In this document: in pieces, positions 58,725 to 64,000 of the stretch
Layout: each line of letters opens with the position of its first letter
How positions within the stretch are numbered: the stretch's first letter is position 1
The notes under the pieces: model-generated
What the model saw: the letters and a program-made list of their open reading frames with translations, nothing else
Told to the model about the DNA's origin: nothing
Database searches by the model: none
Source: Bdellovibrionales bacterium
GTDB taxonomy: Bacteria > Bdellovibrionota > UBA1018
Direction: 5' to 3'
NCBI GenBank assembly: GCA_016786465.1
Contig: JAEUWC010000015.1
Span: forward strand, 1 to 64,000
Length of the DNA: 64,000 bases
Program-made: the position numbers and the translations under genes

Positions 58725-60101
58725 GTATTCGATTTGAAGCCCGGCTGTCAGGTTCGTGGCGGTGATTACCCGCGCCGCGGTGCCGGTCAGGGGTTCGGCG
58801 ATGTTCAGCGATCCTAACTGCACCCACCATGACCAGGGAACAAAGCGGTCGCCCCATTCGCGCCAGGTAAAGGGGATGAAGAATGCGACGTTGATTTCGC
58901 GCTGAACCAAAGAAAATCCGATGATGTCGTCGGGATAGGTGGCCAGTTCCAAGCGCCATTCGATTGGCGGTGCAGCGGCGCGAATCCACTGACCGCTTAG
59001 GGAAAATTCAGGTCCAAGTCGACGCGTAAATCCGTACGGCCGAATTTCTCCGACCATGGGCACCAGGATCCCTGCGCCGGCTAGGCCCAGCCCGAAGCGA
59101 ATCGTATAGTTCCTGGCCTGCGATCCTAAAAGCCAGGTCAGTCCAGAACTGAATCGCCAAGTGCGCGCAACCGGTAAGTCACCCACAATTCCAAGGCCGA
59201 CCATCTGACCTTCCATTGATCCGCGAAGAAGCGTGCGATCACCGATCAAGGTTGCTCCGGCCAATCGTCCTATGACGCTTCCCCAGCTGACGCCGTTTGT
59301 GGGATCGCGGTATTCAGTGAAGCTTGCACCCAACGCCGCAGAAATGTTCCAGGGTAAAGGACGATCGCGGTACATGGGCTGGCCATAGGTCAAGTCATAC
59401 AAAGTCGGGTATTCGGCGCCTTCTTCTAGAAGTCCGATCGTCCCTAATTTTCGTTTTGTGATTTCGCGAACAGGAATCGACCACAGAAAATTGCGGTCGG
59501 ATTCTTCGGTGACTTCTGCAATGGGGCTGCTGATTTCCTTGAACTTGTGGTCACTGGGTTTGGCTACATAGATGTGCAACGTTTCAGGCGTCGGTTGTTC
59601 GCAAGTCAGGCCAATGAATAGCGGCCGTTTGATTCCTTGCGGGGCCAGCACCCGAATCCCGTGTCCTAAGCAGACCGAGTGAAGAAGAATCTGTGAATGC
59701 TTGGCTTTGATTTCGATCCGCGCCGTGGCATACGTCGTTCCTTTTTCGGTTTTGACTTCGACATCCCATTGCACGCGACGGCGATCAATCCACGTCTTTA
59801 GCTTTTGGCCCTGAGCCGCGGTGAAAATTCCGTCGTCATTCTTGAAAGTGACGGAAAGGGCTTCCTTGGGTAATGCGATTTCAATTTCTAACCTGGGGTG
59901 TTCAAAAGGGGTCGCGCGGGTTTCTTCTGCCCAGTTCCATGCGACTTCGTATGCCCAGGGAAAAGCATAGATTCCTTTTTCAGTGACCCAGGCCATCGTC
60001 ACTTCGGAAGGATCCACTTTGGGGACAGGTTCTTCGGTCTTGGTTTTCGCAAATACGCCCGAAGTCCCAAGCAAGGTGGCAACGACCAAGTGCAAGATCA
60101 T
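58722..60101 (-). CDS. Probable outer-membrane beta-barrel protein
   Basis: A 459-residue protein with a Sec signal peptide (cleavage near VFA). Residues 20-235 form a periplasmic domain with beta strands and two Cys. From about 240 the sequence alternates in the manner of a barrel ('WNISAALGASFTEYRDPTNG', 'RTWRFSSGLTWLLGSQARNY', 'PEFSLSGQWIRAAAPPIEWR') and ends in an aromatic residue (LQIEY), the usual BAM recognition end. No family is named. It lies nine bases after the ceramidase-family gene and is probably translated with it. Confidence 0.72.
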   Translation of the reverse strand: MILHLVVATLLGTSGVFAKTKTEEPVPKVDPSEVTMAWVTEKGIYAFPWAYEVAWNWAEETRATPFEHPRLEIEIALPKEALSVTFKNDDGIFTAAQGQKLKTWIDRRRVQWDVEVKTEKGTTYATARIEIKAKHSQILLHSVCLGHGIRVLAPQGIKRPLFIGLTCEQPTPETLHIYVAKPSDHKFKEISSPIAEVTEESDRNFLWSIPVREITKRKLGTIGLLEEGAEYPTLYDLTYGQPMYRDRPLPWNISAALGASFTEYRDPTNGVSWGSVIGRLAGATLIGDRTLLRGSMEGQMVGLGIVGDLPVARTWRFSSGLTWLLGSQARNYTIRFGLGLAGAGILVPMVGEIRPYGFTRRLGPEFSLSGQWIRAAAPPIEWRLELATYPDDIIGFSLVQREINVAFFIPFTWREWGDRFVPWSWWVQLGSLNIAEPLTGTAARVITATNLTAGLQIEY

Positions 60102-60110
60102 GGATCGATT

Positions 60111-60857
60111 CTAAATCCGATGACTGTGTTGTCGGAAATGGAAAAACGAGAAAAGTAGACCTAATGCGCTCATCAAGTGCCAAACCGCGTGGCCTTGAAG
60201 CACGTGATTTTCAGGATTGCAGGCCATACGGGTCACATCCAGTGTCGAGGCGGTGATTCCGGCCACAAAGCAAAGTAGCGAAACGAAGAAGTAGGGGCTT
60301 CGTGAAGATGGAAAAAAGCTGCCATGGTCCTGGATCGCAATGGCGATTTCAAAACCCGTGATCACCAAAATCATTGCCAAGATGATCAACTGGATCGGAA
60401 GGTGAAGCTGGTCCATCACAACCGTCAGAACGACGATGATCGCCGATGCGATCAAAATCCAGACCGGAGCAATTTTGAAGTACCGCAAATGCAGCCTTCG
60501 AAGTCCTGCTAAGATCAAAAGAACGCAAAAGACATCCATCACAAAGAAGTCGACCAGCTGGCTGTAGAAATTGATCGATGCGTGATAAAACCCTGACCCG
60601 ATTCCGACCAAAATCGCTGCTGGGCCAAACCATTGGATCAGGCTGTTTTTAGGCAATTTTCTTGAAAGCTGGATCATGATCAAGCCAGCCACGATGTAAG
60701 CCAGGTTGGACCAAGTCAAAGCAGGTTCGGCAATCCACGAACAAAGGGATTCTTCACACCATTTGACGTTGGGTGGCGCTGCGGAAGCGATGGATTCCCA
60801 AGGGCAACCCTTGGCCAAGGTAGACTTCGGATGGTGGCTGAAATCGAAAAGATTCAT
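60111..60857 (-). CDS. Alkaline ceramidase-family (CREST) membrane hydrolase
   Basis: A 248-residue protein with about seven membrane helices. The alkaline ceramidase pattern is complete: 'WCEESLCSWIAEPALTWSNL' at 33-52 (as the WCE...EF.NT.SN motif of ACER enzymes), S88-x-x-x-H92 in 'GSGFYHAS', Asp in 'LVDFFVMD', and H223-x-x-x-H227 in 'QGHAVWHLMSA'. In human ACER3 the equivalent Ser, His, Asp and two His hold the catalytic zinc. It should cleave ceramide or a related N-acyl lipid. With the DES1-like desaturase it points to sphingolipid metabolism. Confidence 0.88.
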   Translation of the reverse strand: MNLFDFSHHPKSTLAKGCPWESIASAAPPNVKWCEESLCSWIAEPALTWSNLAYIVAGLIMIQLSRKLPKNSLIQWFGPAAILVGIGSGFYHASINFYSQLVDFFVMDVFCVLLILAGLRRLHLRYFKIAPVWILIASAIIVVLTVVMDQLHLPIQLIILAMILVITGFEIAIAIQDHGSFFPSSRSPYFFVSLLCFVAGITASTLDVTRMACNPENHVLQGHAVWHLMSALGLLFSFFHFRQHSHRI

Positions 60858-60910
60858 GAGCCATCCAGCTTAGCGCAGACACGAGCGCCCTGGCTACACC
60901 CCCCCGAAGC

Positions 60911-62209
60911 TTACGCGCCCTTTTTAAATGGGATCAGCTTGCCTTCTTTGACGACGTACTGCGGCAGCTTTTCAATGTCTGCTTCAGTGATCGGTTTTTC
61001 TGCAGCTTGGTTCTGACCCTTCTTCCACATTTCGTATTCCAAATCTGGATCGAACGAAGCTTCCTTCGCGGCGATCTTCGAAAGGTGAAGGATGTACTTG
61101 GTCATGATCGCCTGCATGCGGTCCTTGACGATGTGGTAGTCCTTCAAGGTCGAAACTTCGATCAAGAAAAGAAGACCTTCATCCAATTGGTTTGGATCAG
61201 GGGTGGTTCCGATGAAGAAGTCGCGTTCTTGAACCAGATTCAAGTGCTTTTTCTTCATCGCCAGGAAGCGATCCGAAATGTCGTCTTTCGAATAACCCTG
61301 CATTTGCTTTTCCACTTTCGCGATCTTGGCGTTGTAGTCGGCAACGATCGCGTTGTAAGGACCTTGCATTTCTTTGATGCGGTCCATGGTGTTGTAATCC
61401 AGCGTAAATGAAAAGTATTCGTCTGGAAGATGTGCGGTTGAACGCAGATCTTGCTTCATGACGAAACGTCCGTAGTGACGGTCGTTCTTCACGTACTTTG
61501 GCTTAAGTCCCGTCGTCGCAATGATCTGGGCAAGGCTGTTCACAGCGTCATCCCAGGTGGCTTGCAGCGGCGTACGAAGATCTTCGTCGTCCACGGTTTC
61601 AGCGATCTTCTTTTTGCCTTTTGCCCACGATTTTTCGGAAGGAAGGGCAGGGCCAGCAGCCGGCGTGCCTTTAGCCATTGGCGCAACGGGCATTTCCCAC
61701 GCGCGCTTCAATTCGAAGTTCGGCAAATTGATCGAGAAGATCAGGCGTTCACGGTAGTCGTGCTTCGGATCTTCTTCTTCTAAAAACACGACCGTGCTAC
61801 GAGCAAAGCAAGCCTTCAGCTGACTGCTGAAGCCGCCCAAGCCTGCAAGCAGGTGGTTGATTTCTTCCACGCGTTCTTCCACCGAGCGGGTCAATTTGTT
61901 CTGGGTCTGCTTCAAACCGCGAGCGAAACTGCGTTCAGTTTCGTGCATGTTCAAAGATTCAGACATGATCGGCGACAGGTTTCCAGGTTGATGGAAAGGG
62001 GTCGCGCCTTTCTGATTCACTTCATTTTCGTTCTGAACGCGCGCGGCGAACTGTTCGACCTTCTTGCGTTCGAAATCTTTAAAAGCGGTGATCAGGAATT
62101 CCTGAAGAGCTTGCTTGTTAGTTCCGTCTTTCAGGAACTCGACGACGTTTTCAGCGAACTGCTTCAGTTCTTCTGGGGCTTCGGCGAGTCTTTTTTTACT
62201 GTCGGACAT
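60911..62209 (-). CDS. Cytoplasmic protein of unknown family, paralogue of the next gene
   Basis: A 432-residue soluble, charged protein behind an AGGAGT ribosome site. It aligns along its length with the product of 62310-63614: shared 'ATPFHQPG' against 'STPFYKPG', 'GLKPKYVKND' (identical), 'ERDFFIGTTPDP' against 'ERDFYIGTHPDP', and 'MTKYILHLSKIA' against 'MTKYILALSKIA'. A linker near residue 180 (Ala/Pro/Lys-rich) is extra in this copy. Parts look coiled-coil ('EERVEEINHLLAGLGG'). No family is recognised. Two copies in tandem suggest a hetero-oligomer. Confidence 0.85.
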   Translation of the reverse strand: MSDSKKRLAEAPEELKQFAENVVEFLKDGTNKQALQEFLITAFKDFERKKVEQFAARVQNENEVNQKGATPFHQPGNLSPIMSESLNMHETERSFARGLKQTQNKLTRSVEERVEEINHLLAGLGGFSSQLKACFARSTVVFLEEEDPKHDYRERLIFSINLPNFELKRAWEMPVAPMAKGTPAAGPALPSEKSWAKGKKKIAETVDDEDLRTPLQATWDDAVNSLAQIIATTGLKPKYVKNDRHYGRFVMKQDLRSTAHLPDEYFSFTLDYNTMDRIKEMQGPYNAIVADYNAKIAKVEKQMQGYSKDDISDRFLAMKKKHLNLVQERDFFIGTTPDPNQLDEGLLFLIEVSTLKDYHIVKDRMQAIMTKYILHLSKIAAKEASFDPDLEYEMWKKGQNQAAEKPITEADIEKLPQYVVKEGKLIPFKKGA

Positions 62210-62263
62210 ACTTAACTCCTGACTAATTTACTTAACGAATCAGTGCGTCAATTCCGCACCTAA

Positions 62264-62299
62264 AAAGAGGGGATCGCAGGCCATAAGCCCACGATCCCC
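62264..62299 (-). terminator. Rho-independent terminator between the two paralogues
   Basis: GGGGATCG (62269-62276) pairs with CGATCCCC (62292-62299), with an inner GGC/GCC pair. On the minus strand a TCTTTTTA tract follows. It is just downstream of the first paralogue (62310) and before the second, so the two may be separately or partly independently transcribed. Confidence 0.85.
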
Positions 62300-62309
62300 C
62301 GGTTACTTC

Positions 62310-63614
62310 TTAGCGTCTAAAGCGTCCGCCACCGGCGGCTGCTTTTTTGCGGACAAGGTCGTCTTTCATCACGACGACTTTTTCTCCGCCTTCACCTGCA
62401 TCACCATTCACAGCGGCGTCCATCTTCTGGAAGTCTTTCGCCTTCTTCTGTGCGTGTTGATAAACGGTGCTGACTTGTTGATCCAACGACTTGTCGACTG
62501 CGATCTTCGACAAAGCCAAGATGTATTTGGTCATGATGACTTGCATCTTGTCTTTGGTCACGCCGTAGTCCTTCAAAGTGTTGACCGCGATCGAGAAGAT
62601 CAATCCGGTGTCCATTTCGACTGGATCTGGGTGAGTGCCGATGTAGAAGTCGCGCTCTTTTTCCAACATGATCAAACGATCTTGTGCTTCGAGCTTGGTC
62701 TTACGGCCGACCCACAGGCTTCCCACGATCTTGCGGCACTTAGCGATTTCAGCTTCGTATCCTGCGATCGTTGCCTTGTATTCCGCTGCCATTTTTTCGC
62801 GCATCTCTTCGTTCACGTGACGAAGGTCGAAGGTGAAAAATTCATCCGGAGTCTTGTCGTTCTCCGAAAGAAGGTACTGGCGCATCAAGAACATGCAGCT
62901 GTTCTTGTCGTTCTTCACGTATTTTGGCTTCAATCCCGTGTTAGAAACGATTTCGGCAAGGGTGTTGACGGCTTCGTCCCAAACCATTCGACGAACAGTC
63001 CGGCCATCTTCAACCATACGCTCATCCGCGGTTTCGTCCATCGGGTAGCGTAATTCGAAGTCGCCCAAGTTGACGGTGAAAATGACTTTTTCACGGTGCT
63101 TGTGGTGCGGGTCTTCTTGCTCAAGGTAGATGACTGCGCTGCGGGAAAAGCTGGCCTTGATCTGGCGGTTAAAGCCTCCGACGCCGCGTAGAAGGGTGTT
63201 GATTTCATCAACCTTCTGCTGAACCGTTTTGACCATCGATGATTTGGTGTGTTGCAAACCGCTGACGAATGCGGCTTCGACACCAATCATGTTCAGGTAT
63301 TCATACATCAAGGGTCCGATGTGCCCTGGCTTGTAGAACGGAGTCGAACCACGCATTTCGCTTTCATGCTCGTGCATGACGCGATTGATGGTGCGATCCA
63401 CTGATTCTTCTTCGTACTTTTTATAGGTTTCTTCGAGGAAGTCGGTCAGCTTGCGCTTGTCGCGAGGATACTGGAGGAATTCCACCAGTTTCGCTTTGTC
63501 GCGCTCGAAAGCTTCTGGCGACATATCGTCGTTTCCTGCGGTTGCCTGATCTTGCGCCTCCGCCTGTTGTCCCTCTTCGTCATCTAGGTTAAACCGATTT
63601 TGATTGTCGCTCAT
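62310..63614 (-). CDS. Cytoplasmic protein of unknown family, paralogue of the previous gene
   Basis: A 434-residue soluble protein. An acidic, Gln/Glu-rich N-terminus (1-35) precedes the domain shared with the 60911 product. Conserved features include 'STPFYKPGHIGPLMYEYLNM', 'INTLLRGVGGFNRQIKASFS', 'GLKPKYVKND' and 'KDKMQVIMTKYILALSKIA'. A basic tail with Gly/Arg (GGGRFRR) closes the chain, a type often found in nucleic-acid-binding proteins. No known domain is recognised. Codon use is that of a well-expressed gene. Confidence 0.85.
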   Translation of the reverse strand: MSDNQNRFNLDDEEGQQAEAQDQATAGNDDMSPEAFERDKAKLVEFLQYPRDKRKLTDFLEETYKKYEEESVDRTINRVMHEHESEMRGSTPFYKPGHIGPLMYEYLNMIGVEAAFVSGLQHTKSSMVKTVQQKVDEINTLLRGVGGFNRQIKASFSRSAVIYLEQEDPHHKHREKVIFTVNLGDFELRYPMDETADERMVEDGRTVRRMVWDEAVNTLAEIVSNTGLKPKYVKNDKNSCMFLMRQYLLSENDKTPDEFFTFDLRHVNEEMREKMAAEYKATIAGYEAEIAKCRKIVGSLWVGRKTKLEAQDRLIMLEKERDFYIGTHPDPVEMDTGLIFSIAVNTLKDYGVTKDKMQVIMTKYILALSKIAVDKSLDQQVSTVYQHAQKKAKDFQKMDAAVNGDAGEGGEKVVVMKDDLVRKKAAAGGGRFRR

Positions 63615-63736
63615 ACTTCCCCCTCTGGATTCCTTGTCGTCACTTCAGGACGTATTGTTAAAAAAAACTTCTCGAAATTAACTTTCTAGACTCTTTTCGA
63701 CGGAAAGCCCTTATTACTTGAGCGTTTTCGTCCGTA

Positions 63737-64000
63737 TTAGGCAGCACGCGATTCTTTACCCTTCCTCTTCAAATACTTACGCAATTTTTTTGGAACCAAA
63801 GAATGGTAGCCCGGCTGATTTGCGACTTCGCCATCTTCGTAATGAATCAAGGACTTATCGATTTTGTATTCTTCCACAGGGCGCTTCTTAAAATGGTGAA
63901 GCTGGCCACGAGTCCATTCGTCTTCTTCTTCCTCTTCATCATCCAAGATCTCGCCGTTCGGTCCTACGTTACGGAAATAGACGACACCGTTTTCATCCGT
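63737..64000 (-). CDS. Acidic/basic protein of unknown function, 3' part (5' end outside window)
   Basis: The frame is open to the window edge (reading ...DENGVVYFRNVGPNGEIL, then an acidic DDEEEEEDEW), so the TTG at 63946 is not the true start. The visible 87 residues end in a Lys/Arg-rich tail ('KKLRKYLKRKGKES'). No family can be named from this fragment. Confidence 0.7.
   Translation of the reverse strand, partial: TDENGVVYFRNVGPNGEILDDEEEEEDEWTRGQLHHFKKRPVEEYKIDKSLIHYEDGEVANQPGYHSLVPKKLRKYLKRKGKESRAA

Noticed and set aside
58001-58765. Plus-strand 254-residue open frame
   Set aside because: It crosses the end of one minus-strand gene, the interspersed repeat and part of the next gene; it has no domain or signal.

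Overview
The window looks like a chromosomal segment of a Gram-negative, diderm member of the Bdellovibrionota/Oligoflexia (formerly Deltaproteobacteria). The evidence is indirect: many lipoproteins and Sec-secreted proteins of unknown family, dense second-messenger signalling (HDOD, GGDEF, PilZ, two class III cyclases, tandem CheX, a solo FliG C-domain), a YgfZ homologue, a large TolB-like/outer-membrane barrel protein and sphingolipid enzymes. Coding density is very high. The longest gaps are about 200 bases, several convergent pairs overlap at their 3' ends, and many co-directional genes overlap by ATGA or more. I see no rRNA, tRNA, CRISPR array, transposase, integrase or phage gene.

Layout. 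1-10.8 kb: 3' end of a radical SAM/SPASM gene, a dicarboxylate symporter, a lipoprotein with 29 Gly-Thr repeats, a FliG-C protein, an acetyltransferase, a homologue of eukaryotic sphingolipid delta-4 desaturase, a secreted M1-type peptidase, a VOC protein, a TIGR01777 epimerase and feoA-feoB closed by a bidirectional terminator. 10.8-14.6 kb: two small lipoproteins, an ExbB/ExbD pair, a lysine 2,3-aminomutase and a lipoprotein. 14.7-23.3 kb: a block of exported proteins that is the most interesting part. It includes a VTC/triphosphate-tunnel-like protein, a CotH-kinase-like protein and two proteins with a CHAD-like His/Arg motif. Two of these share an N-terminal domain and two share a Cys-rich C-terminal domain. 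I read this as a candidate extracytoplasmic polyphosphate- or nucleotide-related system.

23.3-31.7 kb: HDOD protein, PAS histidine kinase and NtrC-type regulator in one operon, then a secreted trypsin-like protease, a diguanylate cyclase, a creatininase-family amidohydrolase, a zinc alcohol dehydrogenase and a YceI-like protein. 31.8-39.4 kb: a block with different codon use (much more GAG, AGA and AGG) carrying a GCS2-like ligase, a PilZ protein with a long C-terminal region, a membrane GAF-cyclase and a membrane histidine kinase. It is probably a horizontally acquired signalling module. 39.4-46.7 kb: LysR regulator, a small exported protein, tandem CheX, and an operon coupling an adenylate cyclase to a PP2C phosphatase fused to a cyclic-nucleotide-binding domain.

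46.8-64 kb: adenosine deaminase and FabI, lipoproteins, the TolB-like/barrel protein, YgfZ, a protein with a histone-like Lys/Ala tail and four Cys, a PPDK-like enzyme whose ATP-grasp half lacks key residues, an outer-membrane-like protein, an alkaline-ceramidase-family protein, and two tandem paralogues of unknown family. The desaturase and the ceramidase-like protein, 56 kb apart, suggest that this bacterium makes or remodels sphingolipids. An 18-base hairpin-like sequence recurs in three intergenic spots (23281, 28422, 58705) and is probably one of a genome-wide repeat family.
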